The position numbers and the translations under genes are program-made. Shown here one piece after another: positions 25,789 to 34,130 of a stretch of DNA of 64,000 bases. This DNA comes from Pantoea rwandensis (GTDB taxonomy: Bacteria; Pseudomonadota; Gammaproteobacteria; Enterobacterales; Enterobacteriaceae): assembly GCF_002095475.1 (NCBI RefSeq), contig NZ_MLFR01000005.1:1-64000 (forward strand). Direction: 5' to 3'. The notes beneath the pieces were generated by a model. It was not told the DNA's origin and made no database searches. It worked only from the letters and a program-made list of their open reading frames with translations. Each line of letters starts with the position of its first letter. Positions within the stretch are counted from its first letter, which is position 1.

Positions 25789-27552
25789 TTGTCTGCTGCT
25801 CACTCTGCAGCACCGCGCGGTGCGGTGCTTAATCTACTTCGTCGCTTACATTTTTATATTGGTCTGTTTGTTGCGCCTTTTATCTTTGTCGCGGCACTCA
25901 GCGGCACACTTTATGTGCTGACGCCTCAACTGGAAAATCTGATTTATTCCGATGCGTTAACGGCGCATCCCCAAGGCAACGCTCAGCCGCTTTCCGCGCA
26001 GATCAGCGCAGCACGCGCTTACGCTGGTGAAAAACAGCACATTTATGCTGTCAGACCCGCACCGGGAGCCACGGATACCACGCGCGTGCAATTCAGTGAT
26101 GCCTCACTCGGGGCTTCGCAATCCCGCGCGGTGTTTATCGATCCGTATAGCCTGAAAGTCACAGGCGATATGACGGTGTACGGCACCAGCGGTGTGCTGC
26201 CGCTGCGTACCACGCTCGATTTGCTGCACAGTAGCTTGTTGTTAGGTGATTTTGGCCGCAACTACAGCGAGCTGGCAGCATCCTGGTTATGGGTGGCCGC
26301 GCTCGGTGGCGTAGTGCTGTGGTTAGGCACGCGTCCTAAACGCAAGCTGAAAGCCGCACGCACGGGGTTCGCCTTTAGCCGCCACTGGCATATCACGCTG
26401 GGTCTGACTCTGGTGCTGGGATTGGTGTTCTTCTCGGTCACTGGCTTAACCTGGTCACAATGGGCAGGTAATAACATTGACCGCTGGCGCACGGAGTTGA
26501 ACTGGCTGACACCGCAGGTCAACACCTCACTCAGTGGCGATGCTGCAGCCACACCGGCCGATCCTCATGCTGATCATCACAGCATGCCGGGCATGCCTGA
26601 TATGGATATGTCGGATATGGACATGTCCAAAATGTCGATGTCATCGATGGCAAAACCGGTTGCGCAATCCGCGAAACCGATGCCCAACAATCAGCCGGAT
26701 GGCGATTGGGATCGTGTTCTCAACGCCGCCCGTCAGGATGGACTCAGCGCCAGCAAGCTGGAACTGCGTCAGCCGAAGAGCGCTGATAAAGCGTGGGCGG
26801 TGACAGAAATCGATCGTAGCTGGCCGACCCGCGTCGATGCGGTCTCAGTCAATCCGCAAGACTTCACGATTGTCGATCATGTCTATTTCGCCCAGTTCCC
26901 TATGGTGGCAAAACTGACGCGCTGGGGCGTAGATGCACACATGGGCGTACTCTTTGGTCTGCCTAATCAGCTGCTACTGGCATTCTTTGGGCTGGGGCTG
27001 TGCAGTATGATCGTGCTGGGTTATCGCATGTGGTGGATTCGCCGTCCAAAACAGATTGAGGCAAGCCCTGCGCAGACCCTGACTGAAACCTGGCTGGCCA
27101 TACCGCATTACAGTAAAGGAACATGTTTGATTCTCGCACTGGCGCTCGGCTATGCATTGCCGGTGATGGGCATAAGTTTATTGGCCTTTATGTTGGTGGA
27201 CATTCTGCGTTGGCGTAAACAGCAGCGCGTTCCGATGACGGAAGCAGAAATTCTGGCGTCGCAGCAATCACCGCTTGGCATTATTCGCGCGCGGTTTAGG
27301 GTCAAACGTAAAGAGATGCGCTATTTCCTGCGTGGGGTATGCATTTTGGCGCTGATTGTCGGCACGGTGATGAGTAACGCCATCATTGGCGGTGTGATCG
27401 ATCAATACGGCATTCCGTTCAGTCACTGGTCACTCACCATGTACATCACGCAAGGGTTGATGATTGCCTTGTACAGCTCAGTGTTCACCGCACTGATGTC
27501 GATTCCGTTATGGTATTTCTTCCTGGGCGAAAGTGACCCACAAGGTAAATAA
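25789..27552 (+). CDS. PepSY-associated transmembrane protein with Met/His-rich insert
   Basis: A 587-residue inner-membrane protein of the PepSY_TM family. Membrane segments are visible near residues 19-40 (FYIGLFVAPFIFVAALSGTL), 160-176, 200-220, and several at the C-terminus. PepSY-type periplasmic repeats lie between them. An insert around residues 258-290 is unusually rich in His, Met and Asp (HADHHSMPGM, then MDMSDMDMSKMSM), like copper-binding tracts. Homologues often act as membrane ferric-siderophore or quinone-linked reductases; copper handling is suggested here by the insert and the neighbouring Met/His-rich protein. It starts at TTG 25789 with GGAAGGAA upstream. Confidence 0.83.
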   Translation: MSAAHSAAPRGAVLNLLRRLHFYIGLFVAPFIFVAALSGTLYVLTPQLENLIYSDALTAHPQGNAQPLSAQISAARAYAGEKQHIYAVRPAPGATDTTRVQFSDASLGASQSRAVFIDPYSLKVTGDMTVYGTSGVLPLRTTLDLLHSSLLLGDFGRNYSELAASWLWVAALGGVVLWLGTRPKRKLKAARTGFAFSRHWHITLGLTLVLGLVFFSVTGLTWSQWAGNNIDRWRTELNWLTPQVNTSLSGDAAATPADPHADHHSMPGMPDMDMSDMDMSKMSMSSMAKPVAQSAKPMPNNQPDGDWDRVLNAARQDGLSASKLELRQPKSADKAWAVTEIDRSWPTRVDAVSVNPQDFTIVDHVYFAQFPMVAKLTRWGVDAHMGVLFGLPNQLLLAFFGLGLCSMIVLGYRMWWIRRPKQIEASPAQTLTETWLAIPHYSKGTCLILALALGYALPVMGISLLAFMLVDILRWRKQQRVPMTEAEILASQQSPLGIIRARFRVKRKEMRYFLRGVCILALIVGTVMSNAIIGGVIDQYGIPFSHWSLTMYITQGLMIALYSSVFTALMSIPLWYFFLGESDPQGK

Positions 27553-27559
27553 ATAAAGT

Positions 27560-27583
27560 AAGGTGCGCACGGATGCGCACCTT
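27560..27583. terminator. Bidirectional intrinsic terminator
   Basis: AAGGTGCGCA (27560-27569) and TGCGCACCTT (27574-27583) form a perfect 10-bp stem with a 4-nt loop between convergent genes. On the minus strand the stem is followed by a T-rich tract (ACTTTATTTATTT). The core GGTGCGCA...TGCGCACC recurs after the neighbouring paralogue at 28748. Confidence 0.8.
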
Positions 27584-27599
27584 AACTGTTCTGCAAAAA

Positions 27600-28616
27600 T
27601 TAAAAGTCCGCTTTGAGCACCACGCGATAATTGGCTTTCCCGGCTCGCACATGTTCCAACGCCGCGTTGACCTGCGACATCGGAAATTCTTCCACTTGTG
27701 GAGCGATATCTACGCGGGCGGCCAACTTTAACAGCGTTCTTAACTGGGCAGGAGACCCGGTAGAAGATCCCGTTACTGCTCGATCGCCGACAATCAAACT
27801 AAACGCCGGAACTTCAAAGGGTTTCATTACTGCCCCTACAGTGTGGAACTTACCCTGACGTGCAAGAGCCTGATAATAAGGCTTCCAGTCAAGGTCCACT
27901 GCCACGGTACTAATGATCAAATCAAACTGGCCCGTTAGCTCACCCAATGCCTGCGCATCGCGGCTGTTGACCACACGGTTCGCACCCATCGCCAGAATAG
28001 AGTCAGTTTTGCTGGCGTTCGAACTGAACGCCGTGACGTCTGCGCCCATTGCGCGCAGTAACTTGATAGCCATATGGCCTAATCCACCGATGCCAATCAC
28101 GCCCACACGGCTGGTGGCATTGATGTTATGCATCAAAAGTGGCTTAAACACGGTGATGCCACCACACAGCAAAGGCCCCGCTGACACGATATCCAACGCC
28201 TCCGGAAGCGGTATCACCCATTGCCAGTTAGCGCGTAAATGGCTGGCGAAACCGCCATGATTGTTAATCGTCGAGACTTTGCCGGTTTGGCAGTTTACCT
28301 GGTCACCTGAGATACAGGCATCACAGTGCTGGCAACTTTTCGCCGTCCAACCGATGCCAACCCGCTGACCCATGTTAAGCCCTTTGTTCTGGGCTGCATC
28401 ACCCAGTGCCACAACCCGGCCAATCACTTCATGACCCGCGATCAGTGGATAGCGTGAACCGCCCCATTCGTTATCAATCATCGAGAGGTCGGAATGGCAT
28501 ACGCCGCAGTAATCAACTGCAACTTGCACATCTTCCGCGGCTAACGGGCCGGCATCATATTCATAAGGCACTAACGCCTCGCCCGCTTGCAGGGCGGCAT
28601 AGCTGGAAATCTTCAT
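27600..28616 (-). CDS. Zinc-dependent alcohol dehydrogenase, copy 1 (CAD-like)
   Basis: A 338-residue medium-chain dehydrogenase of the cinnamyl alcohol dehydrogenase-like group, which reduces aldehydes with NADPH. Catalytic zinc ligands are in [11 protein letters not shown] and AGHEVIG. The structural zinc Cys set is [15 protein letters not shown] (about residues 98-112). The cofactor motif is [16 protein letters not shown] (near 170). It is highly similar along its full length to the gene at 28810-29826, which is arranged in tandem 193 bases away with similar hairpins after each. This indicates a local duplication. Substrates are probably broad aldehydes. Confidence 0.9.
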   Translation of the reverse strand: MKISSYAALQAGEALVPYEYDAGPLAAEDVQVAVDYCGVCHSDLSMIDNEWGGSRYPLIAGHEVIGRVVALGDAAQNKGLNMGQRVGIGWTAKSCQHCDACISGDQVNCQTGKVSTINNHGGFASHLRANWQWVIPLPEALDIVSAGPLLCGGITVFKPLLMHNINATSRVGVIGIGGLGHMAIKLLRAMGADVTAFSSNASKTDSILAMGANRVVNSRDAQALGELTGQFDLIISTVAVDLDWKPYYQALARQGKFHTVGAVMKPFEVPAFSLIVGDRAVTGSSTGSPAQLRTLLKLAARVDIAPQVEEFPMSQVNAALEHVRAGKANYRVVLKADF

Positions 28617-28747
28617 CGCTGTCCTCGGGGTTTTACTCGATTGAGCACCAGATTAACAAAGTGATGGGCAATATAATGCTGAATAATCAGGTTATTAGTA
28701 GAGGGAATGCTGTTTGGAAGCAGGATGCGTCAGGAATTGTATTTAAC

Positions 28748-28800
28748 CGGTGCGCATGGTGCGCACCGCAAAGCTTAAGGTCGACATGGCTGCCGACCTT
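28748..28800 (-). terminator. Twin hairpins downstream of alcohol dehydrogenase copy 2
   Basis: CGGTGCGCA/TGCGCACCG (28748-28756 with 28760-28768) and AAGGTCG/CGACCTT (28777-28783 with 28794-28800) lie 10-62 bases beyond the copy 2 stop codon. The first repeats the core of the copy 1 terminator, so gene plus terminator were apparently duplicated together. No long T-tract follows, so strength is uncertain. Confidence 0.55.
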
Positions 28801-28809
28801 GTGGCGAAA

Positions 28810-29826
28810 TTAGAAATCCGCTTTCAGCACAACGCGGTAATTGGCTTTACCGGCGCGAACATGGTCAAGTGCGTCATTGATTTTCGACATTGGGAAGGCT
28901 TCAACCGTTGGTGCAACGTCAGTGCGCGCAGCCAACTTCATTAACGAGCGCAGCTGGCCTGGCGAACCGGTTGATGAACCGGTAACCGCACGGTCGCCCA
29001 TGATCAGGCTAAACGCCGGGACTTCAAACGGCTTCATGACGGCACCCACGGTGTGGAACTTACCGTGTGGGGCCAGTGCCTGGAAATAGGGTTGCCAGTC
29101 AAGGTCCACCGCAACGGTGCTAATGATCAAATCAAACTGGCCCGCCAGCGCGTTCAATGCCTGAGGGTCACGGCTGTTGACGACACGATCGGCACCCATT
29201 GCCAGGATAGACTCGGTTTTGCTGGCGTTGGAACTGAAGGCAGTGACTTCCGCACCCATGGCACGCAGCAGTTTGATCGCCATATGGCCCAGACCACCAA
29301 TACCGATCACGCCGACACGGCTGGTCGCGTTGATGTTGTGCATCAGCAGCGGCTTAAATACCGTGATGCCGCCACACAATAATGGGCCGGCGGTGGTGAT
29401 ATCCATGGACTCTGGTAGTGGAATCACCCACTGCCAGTCCGCACGCAGATGGCTGGCAAATCCGCCTTTGTTCATGATGGTAGGCACTGAGCCATTTTCA
29501 CAGTTAACTTGCTCACCGTTGATACAGGCGTTGCAGTGCTGGCAGCTTTTTGCCGTCCAACCAATCCCCACACGCTGGCCAACTTTCAATCCTTTATTCT
29601 GAGCAGCATCGCCCAGCGCACTGATGCGGCCAATAACTTCATGACCTGCAATCACGGGGAACGAAGAGATTCCCCATTCGTTATCGATCATCGACAGGTC
29701 AGAATGGCATACGCCGCAGTAATCGACCTCAACCTGTACCTCTTCAGCTGCCAGCGGACCGGCCTCGTACTCAAAAGGCACCAGTGCTTCGCCTGCGTTC
29801 ATCGCGGCATAACTTTTGATTTTCAT
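28810..29826 (-). CDS. Zinc-dependent alcohol dehydrogenase, copy 2 (CAD-like)
   Basis: A 338-residue paralogue of copy 1 with the same domain plan: zinc-site [11 protein letters not shown] and AGHEVIG, structural Cys set [15 protein letters not shown], and cofactor motif [16 protein letters not shown]. Most differences from copy 1 are conservative and scattered (for example [10 protein letters not shown] against [10 protein letters not shown] near residue 50), so the duplication is not brand new. Both copies keep all zinc and cofactor residues, so both are probably active. They may differ in regulation, since the upstream sequences do not match obviously. Confidence 0.9.
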   Translation of the reverse strand: MKIKSYAAMNAGEALVPFEYEAGPLAAEEVQVEVDYCGVCHSDLSMIDNEWGISSFPVIAGHEVIGRISALGDAAQNKGLKVGQRVGIGWTAKSCQHCNACINGEQVNCENGSVPTIMNKGGFASHLRADWQWVIPLPESMDITTAGPLLCGGITVFKPLLMHNINATSRVGVIGIGGLGHMAIKLLRAMGAEVTAFSSNASKTESILAMGADRVVNSRDPQALNALAGQFDLIISTVAVDLDWQPYFQALAPHGKFHTVGAVMKPFEVPAFSLIMGDRAVTGSSTGSPGQLRSLMKLAARTDVAPTVEAFPMSKINDALDHVRAGKANYRVVLKADF

Positions 29827-29947
29827 TACTGTCCTCTGTTTCAGCGGTTTTGACCAAGCAGTTTAGCAGAGCGTAATTCAGGGTTATGACGATTAATCAG
29901 TCAATTAGACTACAAGCGGCCTATTTGTTGGCGAAAAGCATTAAGCG

Positions 29948-30217
29948 TTAAAGCGGATCGTGGTTGAGTGGCGTACGAAAGGCGTGCCGTGCAGCTTCAA
30001 TCAACTGGCTCGCTGTCACGGTAGGGGGCAATCGAGTTAGCACCTTGCTGGCCTGCCAGTAGCACAACACCATCACTTCATCTGTTTCGCTTTCGGCCAT
30101 TTCTTGCAACCGTCTACGTAGGGTTAACACATCCAATGTTTGCTGCTCATCCACCATCTCCGCAATGGTTTGATTGATAACCTGATGGATGCTTTTCCAG
30201 GGAATATTGGCAAACAC
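29948..30217 (-). CDS. Small helical hypothetical protein, possibly YmgB/AriR-like
   Basis: About 89 residues, almost entirely helix-forming: IHQVINQTIAEMVDEQQTL, LRRRLQEMAESETDEVMVL, YWQASKVLTRLPP. The pattern loosely recalls the YmgB/AriR biofilm and acid-resistance regulators, but I cannot establish homology. No membrane segment or Cys cluster is seen. GTG 30217 is preferred because ACGAGG lies 6 bases before it; an in-frame TTG at 30253 would add 12 residues. The flanking sequence (30254-30505) is AT-rich and holds no other gene I can support. Confidence 0.5.
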   Translation of the reverse strand: MFANIPWKSIHQVINQTIAEMVDEQQTLDVLTLRRRLQEMAESETDEVMVLCYWQASKVLTRLPPTVTASQLIEAARHAFRTPLNHDPL

Positions 30218-30505
30218 ATTCAACCTCGTTGCTATGTCATCGGCTCCAGGCAAATGAATAAAAAGTGCGGCGTTAGCAGCACAAAAAGAAAATTTGAACT
30301 GGCATAACTATAGCCGCTTATTTTCTGTCCAGGCGGCACAACGCCTGACTTTCTTGTAGCTAGCGGATCTATAAAATGATTTTTTATTTCAGGCAAATTT
30401 GCAACAGGAATGCCCTTGTAACAAAAAAGCATAAGTCGGTGCTGGCTGTTGCTGTTTTGTTTTGCCAAATTAAAGCCACCTTTATCCTCAAAACAGGGAA
30501 TGAAA

Positions 30506-31066
30506 ATGAGTCAATCCACTGCTTTACATGCCGACCCACTGGTTTGGGGCCACGGCCCTAAGGTTTTCGAAGTGTTTTTGGAACCCACCTGTCCATTCTC
30601 GGTACGTGCATTTAACAAACTGGATGCGCTGCTGGCATTGGTTGGTGAAGAAAAAATGACGCTGAAGATTCGACTGCAATCACAACCATGGCATATGTAT
30701 TCTGGGCTGATCGTGCGCTATATTCTCGCGGCCTCAACCCTGCCAGAAGGTAAAGCCGCAGCGAAAAAGGTACTGCAGGCTGTTGCCGATCACCGGGAAG
30801 AGTTTGAGTTTACCGATCACAGCCATGGGCCAAATATGGACGCCACTCCTCAGCAGATCCTTGAGCGTTTACAGCGCTATAGTGGTGTTGACGCGCACGC
30901 ACCCTTCCTGCGTGCAGAGTTGCAGATCGAGATCAAATGGCATTGTAAGTATTCACGCCAGAACGGTATCCACGTCTCACCCACCTTTATCACCAATGGA
31001 CTGGTGCAGTTAGATATCGGCAGCGGGGATGATATTGAATCCTGGGCGCAACGCATTCTCGCTTAA
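30506..31066 (+). CDS. DsbA-like thioredoxin-fold protein with a single active-site Cys
   Basis: A 186-residue cytoplasmic thioredoxin-fold protein of the DsbA/2-hydroxychromene isomerase superfamily. The fold landmark is FEVFLEPTCPFSVRAF (about residues 21-36), where the usual CxxC is CPFS, so only the first Cys remains, and HVSPTFITNGL (the cis-Pro loop) is near 158. A lone Cys suggests glutathione-linked or non-redox chemistry rather than disulfide formation. There is no signal peptide. ATG 30506 has AGGGA upstream. A GC-rich hairpin (31074-31089) follows. The specific role is unknown. Confidence 0.75.
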   Translation: MSQSTALHADPLVWGHGPKVFEVFLEPTCPFSVRAFNKLDALLALVGEEKMTLKIRLQSQPWHMYSGLIVRYILAASTLPEGKAAAKKVLQAVADHREEFEFTDHSHGPNMDATPQQILERLQRYSGVDAHAPFLRAELQIEIKWHCKYSRQNGIHVSPTFITNGLVQLDIGSGDDIESWAQRILA

Positions 31067-31073
31067 GCACTCC

Positions 31074-31089
31074 GCCCGCTGCGGCGGGC
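31074..31089 (+). terminator. GC hairpin after the DsbA-like gene
   Basis: GCCCGC/GCGGGC (31074-31079 with 31084-31089) with a TGCG loop starts 8 bases past the stop codon. There is no clear T-tract, so this is a weak terminator call. Confidence 0.4.
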
Positions 31090-31144
31090 TATCCCCATAT
31101 TTCGCAATAGATTTCGACTTGCACTGATTGCAAAATTTCTGATA

Positions 31145-31172
31145 ATCGTTATCTACCTAATTATATAGCGAG
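31145..31172 (+). promoter_or_regulatory. ModE box
   Basis: ATCGTTATCTA (31145-31155), a 6-base spacer, then TATATAGCGAG (31162-31172) match the known ModE operator plan (ATCGnTATATA, six bases, TATATnnCGAT) with few departures. The box ends 8 bases before the start codon of the binding-protein gene, overlapping its ribosome-binding region. Molybdate-bound ModE should repress the transporter. Confidence 0.75.
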
Positions 31173-31179
31173 AAAGGGA

Positions 31180-32103
31180 ATGCAAATTAAGACCCTCACA
31201 GCACTGCTGTTAACTGCCGCAGCAGGCTTTAGCCTACAGGCGCAAGCCAATACCGATATTCGCGTCACTTACGCGGGTTCAATGGGCAAAGTCATGGACC
31301 AATCTTTAGGTCCGGCCTTTGCTAAACAGAATGACGGCAAGTATGAAGGCCAAGGCCAGGGTGCGTACGGTATGGCGCGTCTGCTCGCCAGCAAAAAAAT
31401 CACGGCTGACGTGTTCGTTTCCATCACGCCAGGACCAATGCAAATACTGAAAGATGCAGGATTGATTGATGATGCTGTGCCTGTTGCAAGTACCAGCATG
31501 GTGGTGGCTTACAGTCCCAAGGGGAAATTTGCCCAGCAATTCGCACAAGCCAAAGGCACAGATGCCAGCTGGCTGAAAGTGCTGGCAACGCCGGGCATTA
31601 AATTTGGTCGCACCGATCCGATCAACGATCCGAAAGGTCAGAACATTATCTTTACCCTGCTGCTGGCTGAGAAGTACTACAAGGAGCCAGGAATCGCCGA
31701 CAAAATTCTGGGTGGTTATCAGAACCCTGCGCAAACGCATCTGGAAGGTGGCCTGCTGGCCCGTTTGGAGAGTGGTCAGGTTGATGCCGCTGCAGGTTAC
31801 GAAAGTGAAGTCATCTCCGCACATCTGCCATATGTGGCCCTGCCGGATGAGATTAACCTGAGCAACCCAGATATGGCTAAACAGTGGTATGACACCGTGA
31901 GCTTCAGTGTGAAAGACAGTGCTGGCAAAGATAAAGAGCTGCACACCCAGCCGCTGGTGTATTACGCAGCCGTGTTGAAAAATGCGCCTCATGGTACTGC
32001 TGCAGGCAAAGCGTTTGTGGACTTCATGCTGAGCCAGCCAGGCCAGGCCCTGTTTAAACAGAATGGTTATGCTGCGCCTAAAGGCGGTGCCGTTTACCAA
32101 TAA
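31180..32103 (+). CDS. Molybdate/tungstate-type ABC transporter substrate-binding protein
   Basis: A 307-residue periplasmic binding protein. The signal peptide is residues 1-23 (TLTALLLTAAAGFSLQAQA). The mature start RVTYAGSMGKVMDQ and the region QGQGAYGMARLLASKKITADVFVS follow the ModA/WtpA-like oxyanion binders, and TDPINDPKGQNIIFTLLLAEKYY is the matching lobe-crossing segment. The family alone would allow molybdate, tungstate or sulfate; the upstream ModE box points to molybdate or tungstate. The stop overlaps the permease start by one base. Confidence 0.85.
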   Translation: MQIKTLTALLLTAAAGFSLQAQANTDIRVTYAGSMGKVMDQSLGPAFAKQNDGKYEGQGQGAYGMARLLASKKITADVFVSITPGPMQILKDAGLIDDAVPVASTSMVVAYSPKGKFAQQFAQAKGTDASWLKVLATPGIKFGRTDPINDPKGQNIIFTLLLAEKYYKEPGIADKILGGYQNPAQTHLEGGLLARLESGQVDAAAGYESEVISAHLPYVALPDEINLSNPDMAKQWYDTVSFSVKDSAGKDKELHTQPLVYYAAVLKNAPHGTAAGKAFVDFMLSQPGQALFKQNGYAAPKGGAVYQ

Positions 32104-32882
32104 TGAAAACAGGTCACGCCACGGCGCTGTGGTTATCACTGCCAGCACTTCTGTTGTTGGCAGTGCCTTTTGTCACTCTGATTGGCATCACGCAGTGGCA
32201 GCATATGCATCTGGCCTGGGGTGATGGCAATGCCATCGCCACCTCACTGGGTCTTGGCGCGATTGCGCTGCTGTTGATTTTTATTAGCGGATTGCCGGTT
32301 GCGTGGTGGCTCTCTCAAGCCCAAGGTCGCGCGCGCGCCATCGTTGAACTGCTGGTGATGATTCCGCTCCTCACCCCCCCACTGGCGATGGGTATATTAC
32401 TGGTAAGTGCTTACGGTCCCTACAGTGTGCCTGGCGAGTTGTTAGGGAAATTTGGCTGGACGCTGGTCAATAATCCTGCCGCTTTCATCCTCGCGCAATG
32501 GTACGGCGCCCTGCCCTATTTCATCACTACCGCACGTTCAGCCTTTGCCGGTGTGCCGCAGGATATTTTGGATGCGGGTCGCACGCTGGGTGCATCGTCA
32601 TGGCAGGGATTCTGGCGTCTGTCTGTTCCACTAGCGGCACCTGGCTTAGCCTCTGCCACTGCGTTGGCGTGGGTACGTGCGATGGGTGAATTCGGCATTG
32701 TGATGATTTTTGCCTATTTCCCTCAAGGGATGCCGGTTCAGCTGTATAACAATCTACAGAATGACGGCGTGGATGCCGTGTACGTGCTGTTATGGCTGTT
32801 GCTGCTGTTTACGTTGCCCGTGCCACTGTTATGTTTTGTGGTATCCAGACGGGTACATTCTGGCAATACGTCAATGGAGTGA
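32103..32882 (+). CDS. Molybdate/tungstate-type ABC transporter permease
   Basis: A 259-residue inner-membrane permease with about six membrane helices. The BPD_transp_1 EAA-like cytoplasmic loop is visible as DAGRTLGASSWQGFWRLSVPLAAPGLASA (given in part: DAGRTLGASSWQGF, about residues 157-170), which docks the ATPase. It resembles ModB/CysT/WtpB permeases. It is translationally coupled to the binding protein. No ModC-like ATPase gene follows; instead the downstream gene is on the opposite strand. An ATPase encoded elsewhere must power it, or the system is incomplete. Confidence 0.86.
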   Translation: MKTGHATALWLSLPALLLLAVPFVTLIGITQWQHMHLAWGDGNAIATSLGLGAIALLLIFISGLPVAWWLSQAQGRARAIVELLVMIPLLTPPLAMGILLVSAYGPYSVPGELLGKFGWTLVNNPAAFILAQWYGALPYFITTARSAFAGVPQDILDAGRTLGASSWQGFWRLSVPLAAPGLASATALAWVRAMGEFGIVMIFAYFPQGMPVQLYNNLQNDGVDAVYVLLWLLLLFTLPVPLLCFVVSRRVHSGNTSME

Positions 32883-32954
32883 TTGCGCCAACATCGCGCC
32901 GCGACAGGTGAAGACATCACGCTGTGGCGGCGCCATATATTGCGCAATGGCGAC

Positions 32955-33428
32955 TTACTGAATCGCTTTCAATGCATCCAGTGCGCAAGCCTCATCAAAA
33001 TTACCGCCAGGTGCGCCACCCACACCAATCGCACCGATCACCTGATTGCCACTTTTAACCGGCACTCCACCGGCTAACAGCAGAAAGCCTGGGACATCAC
33101 GCATGTTCTGAGCACCAGCATTGTTCTGCGCCGTTTCCATCACTTTACCGCTCAGATTTTTGGTACTGAGTGCGGTGTAAGCCTTCATACGACTCGCTTC
33201 AACAGTGTGTGGACCCGCATTGTCCATGCGCTGCACTGCAGTCACTAAGCCCGCGCGATCCACCACGGTGACCGTGACATTGTAGTTTTTCGCGGCGCAA
33301 GACTGAATCGCGGCGCTGGCCAGCTTTTGTGCCTCAGCCAGTGACAAGTTGGATTCGGTCACCGCGGCTTGGCTGCCAAAAGAAATCAATGCCACCGCAG
33401 TAGCGAGTAAAGAAAGGCGAATATTCAT
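32955..33428 (-). CDS. Secreted GlcG/HbpS-like heme-binding family protein
   Basis: A 157-residue DUF336 (GlcG/HbpS) protein with a clear Sec signal peptide (SLLATAVALISFGSQAA, cleaved near residue 22), so it is periplasmic. Family landmarks are LSLAEAQKLASAAIQSC, VVDRAGLVTAVQRMDNA, and the Gly-rich VIGAIGVGGAPGGNFDE near the C-terminus. In Streptomyces, secreted HbpS binds heme and modulates the SenS sensor kinase. Here a sensor kinase and regulator are encoded just upstream on the same strand, so a similar sensing role is possible but unproven. It is convergent to the permease. Confidence 0.82.
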   Translation of the reverse strand: MNIRLSLLATAVALISFGSQAAVTESNLSLAEAQKLASAAIQSCAAKNYNVTVTVVDRAGLVTAVQRMDNAGPHTVEASRMKAYTALSTKNLSGKVMETAQNNAGAQNMRDVPGFLLLAGGVPVKSGNQVIGAIGVGGAPGGNFDEACALDALKAIQ

Positions 33429-33514
33429 GTGTCACTCCTGAGTTATGTTGGGTAACACTTTAAGGCGCGATCAGATTGAAAAACATTCGCACGATTACGC
33501 GTCTTACCAGGTAG

Positions 33515-34126
33515 TTATACCTGGTTGAGCTGCTGCCATGCGTGAATCAGTTGTGCCAGGTTGTCCATTTCCAGTTTAGCCAGCACAGCAGCGCGATGGG
33601 CCTCCACCGTGCGTGGCGATAATGATAAGTCACGGGCGATCTCTTTACTGGTCTGCCCCGCAATCATCAGCTGCATGACTTCGCTCTCGCGCGCCGATAA
33701 CAACGCGAAACGCGCTTGCAGAGCCTGTTGCGCCTGCCAGCGGAGTGCCCGCTGCTCGCTCTCTTGCATTGCCTGATGCACGGTTTCGAGTAGCGGTTCA
33801 ATCTCCAGTGGTTTGGTATAGAACTCAAACGCCCCCTGGCGAAAGGCGCGGCGACAAGCTTCAATGGTGCCGTGTCCGGTCATGATAATCACCGGCAGCA
33901 GGGGATGCCGTCCGCCCTGCTCTGCCAACCAGCTTAGGCCACTGATGCCCGGCATGCGAACATCCAGCAACAGGCAGCCATGGAGTGGTTCCTCCGTGTG
34001 CGTTGCCGCTGCAAACGACGCCAAATCGGCAAAATCAGCGACGTCATACTCCAGCGTTTTCAAGAGAAAGCCCAGTGATTCACGCACCGATAAATCATCA
34101 TCCACTAACCAAACTTTTGCGCTCAT
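33515..34126 (-). CDS. FixJ-family response regulator
   Basis: A 203-residue regulator. The receiver domain (residues 1-120) has the acidic pair VDDD at 8-11, the phospho-acceptor D55 in LLLDVRMPG, and the Lys in YTKPLE near 105. A LuxR-type HTH follows (LSARESEVMQLMIAGQTSKE, then PRTVEAHRA, about 135-185). ATG 34126 lies 4 bases beyond the kinase stop codon, with CGGAG within that gene's end, so the two are co-translated. The HTH class suggests transcriptional activation of nearby genes, for which the periplasmic HbpS-like gene is the first candidate. Confidence 0.9.
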   Translation of the reverse strand: MSAKVWLVDDDLSVRESLGFLLKTLEYDVADFADLASFAAATHTEEPLHGCLLLDVRMPGISGLSWLAEQGGRHPLLPVIIMTGHGTIEACRRAFRQGAFEFYTKPLEIEPLLETVHQAMQESEQRALRWQAQQALQARFALLSARESEVMQLMIAGQTSKEIARDLSLSPRTVEAHRAAVLAKLEMDNLAQLIHAWQQLNQV

Positions 34127-34130
34127 TCCG

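Noticed and set aside
31306..32148. 280-codon minus-strand frame antisense to the molybdate-type binding protein
   Set aside because: The opposite frame has a clear signal peptide, binding-protein motifs, RBS and operon context; this frame has none.
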